Shown here piece after piece: positions 6,392 to 12,654 of a DNA stretch of 36,647 nt; within the stretch, counting starts at the first letter, position 1; every line of letters begins with the position of its first letter. Below the pieces are notes generated by a model. It saw nothing but the letters and a program-made list of their open reading frames with translations. It searched no databases and was not told the DNA's origin. The stretch is from a virus. The stretch lies in IMG/VR virus record IMGVR_UViG_3300010354_000014, positions 1-36,647 of that record. One strand, written 5' to 3'. Both the position numbers and the translations under genes were made by a program.

Positions 6392-8860
6392 ATGAGTTAC
6401 ACGGTTTACCCTTCAGAGTTTATCCGCCTGGGCGACGCGCAAACAAAAACGCTGAATGTCGTCCTTTGCATTGAAGGGTTGCCGGAATGCTTTTCGACAC
6501 TGCCGACGTTTACCACGCTTAAATATGGCGACCCCGTCGTGTACGGACAACCCGGACTGATTTACGGCGGGTTGCGACTTTTGACGGACATTCGCGCCGT
6601 CATTGGAATTGAAACGAATTTGACGATTGCGCAGCGGCTTGAACCGGAACAAGGCCGGGCGTCAATTCAGCAAATGACGTTTCAATTGATCGACAAGGAC
6701 GGCACGGTTGCCGACCTTCTTTTGACAAACGGCGAAATTCTTGGACGTCGAGTTAAAGTTGTCGCGGGCTATCAAAACAGTTCATATCCGCAGGACTACA
6801 TCGTGGCGTTCCGAGGCATGGTCACGAACCTTGAATTTCAAACTGGGCGCGTGATTCTCGCGCTTGGGGACTATGGCCAGAAACGGCGAACGGCGATTTT
6901 CCGCGCAAAGAAAACGGACCTCACGGCTGGGATTAACGCCTCGACTCTTTCAATCCCGGTGACGGATAACGTCGGTTTTTACAATCTCACCGTCAATCAA
7001 AACGCGCTTCCGGTCGGCGATCAGCGCGTCAAACCGTACTTAAAAATTGAAAACGAGTTTATTCGATACGGGTTTGGCGCGGCCGTTGGCACCACGTCAA
7101 TGACCGTCCTTGAGCGCGGTGCGCGTGGCACGACGGCCGCAGTTCACGCGATCAACACCGAAGTCTCCCACGCGGTTGAGTTGAAGGAAAACGCGATCAC
7201 GCTTGCGCTTCAACTTATGCTTTCTGGGAGCGGAAACGTCGCGCTTCCTGCGCCCCAGGCATTCGGAACCGTCGTTGACCCGGCAATCACGCCCGCAACC
7301 AACGTGATTCTTTTCAAGGCGGGTGTAAATCTAAACCGGGATTTTGGGGTCGTCGTTGGGGACACCGTGACGATTGCTGGCGCGGGCGCGAATAACGGGA
7401 CATACACGATCACGGCTTTCGGACCTTCTTTCGGCGACGAAAACCGCATCATGTATCTTTCGAGTGCGCTTGTGATTCAAAACCCAGCCGTCGGAACGGT
7501 GACGTTCAAATCGCAATTTGACGTATTGCCGGAACAGATGGGTTTGAAAATCGCGCCCGTTGACGTGGACGTGGACGGACACGTTGCGCTCCGAAACGAT
7601 TTTTTCCTCGGCGCGGAATACACGCTCGAAATTTTCGTCACCGAACAGCAAACCGGAAAAGAATTTATTGAATCGCAATGCTACTTGCCCATTGGCGCGT
7701 ATGCGTTGACCCGGAGCGGTCGCCTTTCAATGGGATTTACGAAACCGCCTTTGGCGACCGATCGACTACTTTTTTTGACCGAAGACAACGTCATCAATCC
7801 GGTTGGCATCACGACGTCACGAGGATTGAACACGCGAAAGTTTTTCAACGAAATTCAGTTTGAGTATGACCCGGACGATTCTGGCAATTATCAAAAGGTC
7901 ATTCGTGCGCTGGACACTGACTCTTTGAATGAGATTGGGATTCTCTCGTTGCTTCCGATCAAAGCCAAAGGATTGAAAGCGGGAAGCGGCGAACTTGTCG
8001 CAAATCGCGTGACCCGGAGATTGCTCGGGCGTTACAAGTCGGGCGCAATCGAAATCAATCTGACAACGAATTTCGGAAGCGGATCGCAGATTGAAGCGGG
8101 CGACGTCGTGGTTGTCGTTGACGATGGAAACTTGAAAATTCAAAACTTTGAGACGGGCGAGCGAAACGTCGGCTCAATCCTTGTTGAAGTCGTTGATCGG
8201 ACGCTTGACTTAAAAACCGGGCAAACAAAACTAAAACTTATAACCGGCCTTGGAACGACATTGACCGATCGGTTCGGCGTGATTGCGCCGAGTTCATTGA
8301 TTCAGGCAAGCGGCACGACGAACACGCTTTTGAAGTTGAAAACCTCCTTTGGAGTGACCGATCAAACGACGAAATGGGCGGACTATATCGGCGAAAAAAT
8401 CGTGGTTCACAATGCCGCCTGGACGCAATCAGCGGAAGCAACGATTCAAGCCATTTCGAGCACTATCCCGAACGCGCTCGAACTCGTGTCGGCGTTGCCG
8501 TTTACTCCGGGCGAGAATTTCATCGTGGACATTGTGGGTTATGGAACGACGGGAAGCGTTGACGAAAACAAACTTTATAAACTACTTTTCGCGTTCGTCG
8601 ATCCGACGTTGGGTGTCCTAACGGGAAGCACGACGACCGTCATTCAACTATCGGCGGGTGATGCCGCAAAGTGTAAACCCGGCCAGCTTGTTTTTATTCG
8701 CAATTCGGCGTGGTCGATTGAATCAAGCGAGGTTGAGATTCAATCCGTCGGTGCCACGTCGATCACGCTTTCCGAGGCCCTTTCGTTCACTCCGCTGGCG
8801 GGCTATTTCGTGGAACTTGTGGGCTTTACTGACGGCGGCGGCGCGTACAGAATCACCTAA
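6392..8860 (+). CDS. Large tail hub / minor tail protein (822 aa)
   Basis: The start is ATG 6392, eight bases after the previous stop. The N-terminal region (residues about 60-170, LTIAQRLEPEQGRASIQQMT through RGMVTNLEFQTGRVILALGD) looks like the beta-rich hub domain seen in siphovirus tip proteins. Size and place between the fibres and the lysis genes fit a tail hub or baseplate-like protein. The C-terminus contains two related units of about 55 residues: GEKIVVHNAAWTQSAEATIQ...ALPFTPGENFIVDIVGY and GQLVFIRNSAWSIESSEVEIQ-like...ALSFTPLAGYFVELVGF. No peptidase or lysozyme motif was seen. Confidence 0.65.
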   Translation: MSYTVYPSEFIRLGDAQTKTLNVVLCIEGLPECFSTLPTFTTLKYGDPVVYGQPGLIYGGLRLLTDIRAVIGIETNLTIAQRLEPEQGRASIQQMTFQLIDKDGTVADLLLTNGEILGRRVKVVAGYQNSSYPQDYIVAFRGMVTNLEFQTGRVILALGDYGQKRRTAIFRAKKTDLTAGINASTLSIPVTDNVGFYNLTVNQNALPVGDQRVKPYLKIENEFIRYGFGAAVGTTSMTVLERGARGTTAAVHAINTEVSHAVELKENAITLALQLMLSGSGNVALPAPQAFGTVVDPAITPATNVILFKAGVNLNRDFGVVVGDTVTIAGAGANNGTYTITAFGPSFGDENRIMYLSSALVIQNPAVGTVTFKSQFDVLPEQMGLKIAPVDVDVDGHVALRNDFFLGAEYTLEIFVTEQQTGKEFIESQCYLPIGAYALTRSGRLSMGFTKPPLATDRLLFLTEDNVINPVGITTSRGLNTRKFFNEIQFEYDPDDSGNYQKVIRALDTDSLNEIGILSLLPIKAKGLKAGSGELVANRVTRRLLGRYKSGAIEINLTTNFGSGSQIEAGDVVVVVDDGNLKIQNFETGERNVGSILVEVVDRTLDLKTGQTKLKLITGLGTTLTDRFGVIAPSSLIQASGTTNTLLKLKTSFGVTDQTTKWADYIGEKIVVHNAAWTQSAEATIQAISSTIPNALELVSALPFTPGENFIVDIVGYGTTGSVDENKLYKLLFAFVDPTLGVLTGSTTTVIQLSAGDAAKCKPGQLVFIRNSAWSIESSEVEIQSVGATSITLSEALSFTPLAGYFVELVGFTDGGGAYRIT

Positions 8861-8872
8861 AACGAGGGCGAA

Positions 8873-9550
8873 ATGTCGAACATCCCAAGCGCAAACAGTA
8901 AGATTCAGATTGAGGCGACGCAGTATCTAAAACCAACAAGCGAATCGCTCATGCAGACCATGGGCGGGTCGATCAACTATGCGCTCGATCAAGTCGCGGC
9001 GAATGCGTCGGCGATTTCAGCAGAAACATCGGCAAGAATTTCGGCGGATTCGACGATCAATGGAAAGACCGTTTTTCGACCCTCTGCAACGGGCGGCAGC
9101 GGAGCATTTATTGATACATCGTTCGGGTCAACCTCATCATTTATTACTCCCGGTGATATTATTGATGAAGAAACTTATTCGCTTTCAATCCCGACGTCGA
9201 TTGACCCGTCCGGGTTAGTTGTTTTAGCTTTCAAATGTCAGCGCTTGGAAACGTCGTATTTGGAAAGCGGAATTTATGTCGATTTCGTGAATGACCCGAA
9301 TTACGGAACGCAACGATTGTTTCCGCAGATATTGAATGTGGGAACTTATTTATCTGGCGGCTTTACTGAGCCTGGGCACATAACGAGCGGCGGAAACATG
9401 TCAATCATCATGCCGAGGGATTGGTGGGCCTCACCGACATCGACTATTCGAGTTCGTTTGCGGGCGCTCGGGGCGAGTATCGGCCGTTTTAACCGTTGGG
9501 AGTATCGTTTTTCTTACTACACGCTAGATCGACGGACGATTGGCGCATGA
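8873..9550 (+). CDS. Tail protein, possible small fibre (225 aa)
   Basis: The start is ATG 8873, preceded by GAGGGCGAA. Residues 1-65 are predicted helical (LMQTMGGSINYALDQVAANA, then SAETSARISAD), typical of the coiled attachment segment of a small trimeric fibre. The rest is beta-rich, ending in WEYRFSYYTLDRRTIGA. No homologue is recognised; a virion role is inferred from its place between the hub gene and the lysis genes. Confidence 0.55.
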   Translation: MSNIPSANSKIQIEATQYLKPTSESLMQTMGGSINYALDQVAANASAISAETSARISADSTINGKTVFRPSATGGSGAFIDTSFGSTSSFITPGDIIDEETYSLSIPTSIDPSGLVVLAFKCQRLETSYLESGIYVDFVNDPNYGTQRLFPQILNVGTYLSGGFTEPGHITSGGNMSIIMPRDWWASPTSTIRVRLRALGASIGRFNRWEYRFSYYTLDRRTIGA

Positions 9551-10050
9551 TGATTGATTCAGAATTGAAAGCATTGATCCGCGAGGTTGCCGAAAAAGTT
9601 GGGATTGACGGCGACCTTTTGATTGCGGTTTGCACCGTCGAATCAAGCCTTGAGCCTTTCGCAATCCGCTTTGAGCCGGTTTATCGGTGGACCCTTGAGC
9701 CTCGCGCCTGGGCGAGTCGCATTGAAAAAAACGTGCCCGGTTATTCAACGGCGACTGAAGAGGCGTTGCAGAAATTTTCATACGGCCTCGGGCAAATCAT
9801 GGGCGCGGTGATGCGGGAATATGGTTTCAGCGGCTTGCTGCAAACCTGCATGGTAAATCCGAAAACGCCGCTCGAATACTCGGCCAGGCACCTAAAAAAG
9901 TTTCTTCAAAAATACGGCGATGAAGCATCGGCGGTTGCGGCGTACAACGCGGGAAGCGTTCGATTCACACCGGCCAAAAATTTCGTCAATCAGGTTTACG
10001 TTGACAAGGTCATGGGCGAACTGCGAAAAAATCGCCGAATCGTTCAGTGA
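9547..10050 (+). CDS. Lytic transglycosylase endolysin (SLT-type)
   Basis: A 167-aa protein with the soluble lytic transglycosylase pattern: VCTVESSLEPFAIRFEP near residues 28-44, with the likely catalytic Glu at 32; SYGLGQIMG near 78-86; YSARHLKKFLQKYGDEASA; and AVAAYNAGS near 134-142. Members cleave the MurNAc-GlcNAc bond of peptidoglycan with formation of 1,6-anhydroMurNAc. There is no signal peptide, so it would need a holin or other export route, and it begins the lysis cassette. ATG 9547 is preferred because it overlaps the TGA of the previous gene. Confidence 0.85.
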   Translation: MMIDSELKALIREVAEKVGIDGDLLIAVCTVESSLEPFAIRFEPVYRWTLEPRAWASRIEKNVPGYSTATEEALQKFSYGLGQIMGAVMREYGFSGLLQTCMVNPKTPLEYSARHLKKFLQKYGDEASAVAAYNAGSVRFTPAKNFVNQVYVDKVMGELRKNRRIVQ

Positions 10051-10072
10051 TTTTCCATTTCAGGTACATTTA

Positions 10073-10101
10073 GAAAGCGTTGGTCGCAAACAACGCTTTT
10101 T
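10073..10101 (+). terminator. Hairpin terminator after the transglycosylase gene
   Basis: A perfect 9-bp stem (AAAGCGTTG at 10074-10082 with CAACGCTTT at 10091-10099) and an 8-nt loop, with the 3' arm running into a short T tract (10097-10101). It lies 23 bases after the endolysin stop. The T tract is only five long and partly inside the stem, so termination may be partial, letting transcription reach the holin candidate. Confidence 0.55.
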
Positions 10102-10156
10102 CCGGGCCTCGGTTCAGTCTTTCCCTCGACAACCAAAAGTTTGAGTCGAGGCCCGG
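10102..10156 (+). promoter_or_regulatory. Leader with two mutually exclusive stems before the holin candidate
   Basis: An outer inverted repeat pairs CCGGGCCTCG (10102-10111) with CGAGGCCCGG (10147-10156), 10 perfect base pairs. An inner stem pairs CCTCGAC (10124-10130) with GTCGAGG (10145-10151), 7 perfect base pairs. The two share bases 10147-10151 and cannot form together. This gives a possible two-state RNA leader just upstream of the holin ribosome site (AAGGA at 10164-10168). A regulatory role is inferred. Confidence 0.4.
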
Positions 10157-10173
10157 CACCTGAAAGGATCATC

Positions 10174-10311
10174 ATGGAAACCGTCGAAATGATTCTCGCC
10201 GTTCTGCTCGGACTCTCCGAAGCCCTCGCGCTCATCCCGCAAGTGAAAGCCAACGGGATTTTCGACTTCGTTTTTCAAATGCTGAAAAAACTGGTCGGCT
10301 CCGGCGAGTAA
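10174..10311 (+). CDS. Small membrane protein, holin candidate (45 aa)
   Basis: A 46-codon frame from ATG 10174 to TAA 10311. It has a good ribosome site (GAAAGGA at 10162-10168, five bases before the ATG), the same motif used before the ERF and capsid genes. The protein has one hydrophobic segment (MILAVLLGLSEALALIPQ, from residue 6) and an amphipathic C-terminal part ending in MLKKLVGSGE. A short one-segment protein just after the endolysin fits a holin or pinholin. No specific holin family is recognised. Confidence 0.6.
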   Translation: METVEMILAVLLGLSEALALIPQVKANGIFDFVFQMLKKLVGSGE

Positions 10312-10314
10312 CCC

Positions 10315-10521
10315 GTGGCGGGACTTCTCGCATTTTTTTCGGTTGTTTCACGCTTGATCGACCTAGCAATCCGCCTGGGCGATCAAATGCAGTCGAACCG
10401 CTTCGATCAATGGGTTGAGGAACTCGACGCAAGCGTGAAACAACTTGAGGCCGCGAAATCACCCGAGGAAAAACGCAATGCTGCGCTTTCGATTTCTCGC
10501 GTTATTGCTCGCAAGCGTTAG
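10315..10521 (+). CDS. Small lysis-cassette protein with N-terminal hydrophobic segment (68 aa)
   Basis: The start is GTG 10315, three bases after the holin candidate stop. The N-terminus (LLAFFSVVSRLIDLAIRLG) is hydrophobic to amphipathic; the rest is a charged helix (WVEELDASVKQLEAAKSPEE). The 3' end overlaps the lipoprotein gene in another frame by 44 bases, as inner and outer spanin genes often do. It could be an inner-membrane spanin-like partner or a second holin-like protein. It is shorter than usual spanins. Confidence 0.5.
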   Translation: MAGLLAFFSVVSRLIDLAIRLGDQMQSNRFDQWVEELDASVKQLEAAKSPEEKRNAALSISRVIARKR

Positions 10522-10717
10522 CCTCACCGGATGCAAGGACGGACCGCGCGTGACGGTTTGCGTACTTGATCCGGTAAATGCTTCGCTTGAATGCTCGGAC
10601 CCCGACGGAAACGGCGTCACGCTTCCGATTGCGGACGCGGAAAACTTCGTGTGTTTCTCGCCCGAGGACCTTGAAAAATTGGTCCGCGCTTGTACGCGAG
10701 GGCGCGCGTATGAATGA
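10478..10717 (+). CDS. Lipoprotein, candidate outer-membrane spanin (79 aa)
   Basis: The start ATG 10478 lies inside the preceding gene in a different frame, with GAGGAAA nine to twelve bases upstream. The signal sequence MLRFRFLALLLASVSLTGC ends in a lipobox LTGC, so Cys19 should be lipidated; the next residues (Lys, Asp) do not clearly show sorting. Four more cysteines (VCVLD, ECSD, FVCF, RACT) follow. Overlapping genes with a lipoprotein inside the lysis cassette are the hallmark of Rz1-like spanins. The mature part lacks the strong proline content of lambda Rz1, so this is a probable functional analogue. Confidence 0.6.
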   Translation: MLRFRFLALLLASVSLTGCKDGPRVTVCVLDPVNASLECSDPDGNGVTLPIADAENFVCFSPEDLEKLVRACTRGRAYE

Positions 10718-10895
10718 AATCCCGCAATTCGTGACGTTTGTTGTTTCCATGCTAGCCGCTGGCCTCGGCGTGTCGGCGTACACGTTCGGCGCATTCGAGA
10801 CGAAAGAGGCGGCCAGGCGTTCAACGGAGATTCTCGAAGCGCGACTTGAGCGCATTGAAACGAAAGTCGATCGTTTGATTGAGTGGAAGCGTTAA
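10710..10895 (+). CDS. Membrane-anchored coiled-coil protein, candidate inner spanin (61 aa)
   Basis: The start is ATG 10710, overlapping the lipoprotein gene by eight bases. One N-terminal membrane segment (FVTFVVSMLAAGLGVSAYTF) is followed by a charged heptad helix (ILEARLERIETKVDRLIEWK). This is the topology of an inner-membrane spanin, though short. It is followed by a GC-rich hairpin. An alternative is an antiholin-like or XhlA-like protein. Confidence 0.55.
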   Translation: MNEIPQFVTFVVSMLAAGLGVSAYTFGAFETKEAARRSTEILEARLERIETKVDRLIEWKR

Positions 10896-10902
10896 AAGCA
10901 AA

Positions 10903-10928
10903 CCGCCCGACCTGTTTAGGCCGGGCGG
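10903..10928 (+). terminator. GC-rich hairpin at end of lysis cassette
   Basis: CCGCCCGACCT (10903-10913) pairs with AGGCCGGGCGG (10918-10928) through one A-C mismatch, with a GTTT loop. It lies eight bases after the last lysis gene. No T tract follows, so it may end transcription weakly, need Rho, or protect the 3' end of the mRNA. Confidence 0.5.
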
Positions 10929-11155
10929 CGCGACGCTCGCGGTGAGTGTGAGGCAACGGGAGCGTCAAGGCATTACAAAATCCTCACCGAACTGGGCGCG
11001 GTGACAGCGTTTTTTTCGACTCCCTTTCCATCATTATATACGCGCCGCGCCATGCGCGGGAGGGCCCCAAAAGGGCACCGGAGAGGCCCCGTAACGGCCC
11101 CGCTGGACACCGAGCAATCTCGCGAATAGTCGGGTTTTCGAAAGGATGACCCGAA
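10929..11155 (+). promoter_or_regulatory. Non-coding gap before the early operon, candidate promoter/operator region
   Basis: About 230 bases without a convincing gene. Visible signals: an inverted repeat GACGCTC/GAGCGTC (10932-10938 and 10960-10966); a dyad TCACCG/CGGTGA (10984-10989 and 10999-11004); a GTGACA (11001-11006) overlapping the dyad; and a TTATATA (11034-11040) that could be a -10 element, although 27 or more bases from GTGACA is too long for a normal spacer. A second GCGGTGA copy lies at 10938-10944. Downstream is a GGCCCC-rich stretch (11062-11105). This is the most likely place for the early promoter, but no standard -35/-10 pair can be assigned. Confidence 0.35.
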
Positions 11156-11158
11156 ATG
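11130..11158 (+). promoter_or_regulatory. ERF gene ribosome site enclosed in a small hairpin
   Basis: TCGGGT (11130-11135) can pair with ACCCGA (11149-11154), placing the GAAAGGA ribosome site (11140-11146) in the loop and the ATG at 11156 two bases beyond the stem. The arrangement could tune initiation of the first early gene; it is short and may be chance. Confidence 0.3.
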
Positions 11159-11908
11159 AAAACAAGCGATAATACCGATAAAATCTCCGAGGCCCTCGCC
11201 GCCGCGCAGGGCATGATGCGAAATCCTGAAAAAAACAAAACGGCGAAAATCCCAATGAAAGCCGGTGGGACCTATAGTTACGATTACGCCGACCTCCCGG
11301 CGACAATCGACACGATCCGACCCGCGCTTGCGAAAAATGGGTTGGCCCACGTCGCGGGCGTCAAGCGCGAGGACCGTGGAACCGTTCTCGCCGTTCGACT
11401 GCTCCACACGTCGGGGCAATGGCTTGAGAGTGAAATGGATTTACCGATGGCCGCCGACCCTAAAGCGGCCGCGTCAAACCTGACTTATTTTCGCCGGTAT
11501 CTTTTGACCGCGCTCGTCGGCATCGCCGCCGACGATGACCTCGACTCCGAACCCGAGGCGGGTGCGACGTATGAGCAACGCCGGAAACAGGCCCCGCTTC
11601 AAACGAGCGGCGCGTTAGATTCACGGCCAAGGGGTCCGGCCGAGAAAACGAAAAAACCCGTCAAAACGGAACCTCGCGCAAAGCCGACGAACCCGCTCGA
11701 CTATGTCCCGCAAATTGGGAAATGGATCACGACACGCCTGGGCGATCACTCGGCAACGGAGTTGGAGGAATACGCAACCGCGCTCACGCGGTCTCTGCAT
11801 GAGTCGGGAAAGCGAATCGAGGACCTCCCAACGCTCCAACGTGAGTTGTACGAGAATCTCATGGCGGCAACCCTCGCCAAAATTTCCGATGAGGCCGACG
11901 TCCCATGA
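11156..11908 (+). CDS. erf: ERF-family single-strand annealing recombinase
   Basis: A 250-aa protein with ERF superfamily signatures: residues about 40-52 YSYDYADLPATID, then LAKNGLAHV, and near 100-121 ADPKAAASNLTYFRRYLLTA, the conserved region ending at LVGIAADDDLD. The C-terminal half is a basic, low-complexity linker followed by a charged helix. ERF proteins anneal complementary single strands in phage recombination and work with SSB, which is encoded two genes downstream. It heads the early operon and overlaps the next gene by ATGA. Confidence 0.9.
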   Translation: MKTSDNTDKISEALAAAQGMMRNPEKNKTAKIPMKAGGTYSYDYADLPATIDTIRPALAKNGLAHVAGVKREDRGTVLAVRLLHTSGQWLESEMDLPMAADPKAAASNLTYFRRYLLTALVGIAADDDLDSEPEAGATYEQRRKQAPLQTSGALDSRPRGPAEKTKKPVKTEPRAKPTNPLDYVPQIGKWITTRLGDHSATELEEYATALTRSLHESGKRIEDLPTLQRELYENLMAATLAKISDEADVP

Positions 11909-12111
11909 GGCCGCGCCTAAAAAGCGGCGTCCCGGTGCCGCCGAAAAAACAATCGCCGGAATGGGAAATCCTCGAACGCATGGCGGTCAATGATTCGTTC
12001 GAGGTTCCGATCGGAAAGAAACGCGCCGTGTATAAACACGCGGAACGCGCAGGAATAAAAATCACCGTCCGAAAACAGGACGGAAAAATCAGAGTTTGGA
12101 GAATTGCATGA
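11905..12111 (+). CDS. Small basic early protein (68 aa)
   Basis: ATG 11905 overlaps the erf stop and the gene's own TGA overlaps the ssb start. The pattern MAVNDSFEVPIGKK ... AGIKITVRKQDGKIRVWRI matches a small conserved phage protein family found near replication genes (S-F-xVP, TxRK, RVWRI). The function is unknown; the basic, beta-strand-like tail suggests nucleic-acid binding. Confidence 0.7.
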   Translation: MRPRLKSGVPVPPKKQSPEWEILERMAVNDSFEVPIGKKRAVYKHAERAGIKITVRKQDGKIRVWRIA

Positions 12112-12506
12112 CGTTCGCGAAAATCACGATTCAAGGCCGTGCCGGTGAGGATTCGGTCCTGCGATGGACGACCAACGGAAAAGCAGTCGCTTCGGTTTCA
12201 ATTGCCGTGAACAAAGGCCCGAAGGAAGCGCGGAGAACAATTTGGTTCACCGCGAAAGCATTCGGCGAGGCGGCGGAAGCGTTGAGAGTCGAGCGCGGTC
12301 AACTCGTCCGCATTGACGGAAACCTCGACGTGTCCTCGTGGATCGACAAGCGGACGGGCGAAAAGCGCGAGCGTTTTGAGGTCCTGATCGACACGCTTTC
12401 AACGGACGTTCAGGATTCGTCCGCTCAGAAGCCCTCGGCATCACCACGCGCCCAGGCGGAAAGTCCCGCGCAATCGGGCGATTGGGACGCCGACCTCCCA
12501 TTCTGA
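12108..12506 (+). CDS. ssb: Single-stranded DNA-binding protein
   Basis: A 132-aa OB-fold SSB. Residues 1-105 show the family pattern: a first strand FAKITIQGRAG, then VLRWTTNGKAVASVSIAVNK, TIWFTAKAFGEAAEAL and the GQLVRIDGNLDVSSWIDK segment. A Pro/Ala/Ser linker leads to the acidic tip DWDADLPF, which in bacterial SSBs recruits partner proteins. The ATG at 12108 is chosen from the ATGA overlap; a TTG 12 bases upstream is less likely. It should coat single strands for ERF and the replication initiator. Confidence 0.93.
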   Translation: MTFAKITIQGRAGEDSVLRWTTNGKAVASVSIAVNKGPKEARRTIWFTAKAFGEAAEALRVERGQLVRIDGNLDVSSWIDKRTGEKRERFEVLIDTLSTDVQDSSAQKPSASPRAQAESPAQSGDWDADLPF

Positions 12507-12512
12507 CGGACG

Positions 12513-12555
12513 AAAAAAAACCCGGATTCGGTGGAAATGCGCCGAGTCCGGGTTT
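12513..12555 (-). terminator. Intrinsic terminator, canonical only on the - strand
   Basis: A 14-bp stem with one G-U pair (AAACCCGGATTCGG 12518-12531 with CCGAGTCCGGGTTT 12542-12555) and a 10-nt loop. On the - strand the stem is followed by eight T (the A run 12513-12520), a textbook terminator. On the + strand only TTTA follows, so it may work weakly after ssb. No - strand gene lies close upstream of it in that direction. Confidence 0.65.
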
Positions 12556-12654
12556 ACCACGGTAGCGTCAACCGACCGTGAAGTGTGATGCGAGACAACT
12601 AGCGCACCCGCGCAAGCCGCGCAAGCCTCACGGTTGGAAATCATCGGAGGACTT
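12556..12654 (+). promoter_or_regulatory. Spacer before the replication initiator with a tandem 9-mer
   Basis: About 100 bases with two tandem copies of GCGCAAGCC (12610-12618, 12619-12627) and an inverted repeat ACCGTGA/TCACGGT (12575-12581 and 12628-12634). The ribosome site CGGAGG (12645-12650) precedes GTG 12655. The repeats may bind a regulator or the initiator; no clear promoter is seen. Confidence 0.3.

Noticed and set aside
11052-11129. A 25-codon frame (ATG 11052 to TAG 11129) in the gap before erf, as a leader peptide
   Set aside because: No ribosome site precedes it, composition follows the GGCCCC-rich DNA, and it does not overlap or couple to erf.
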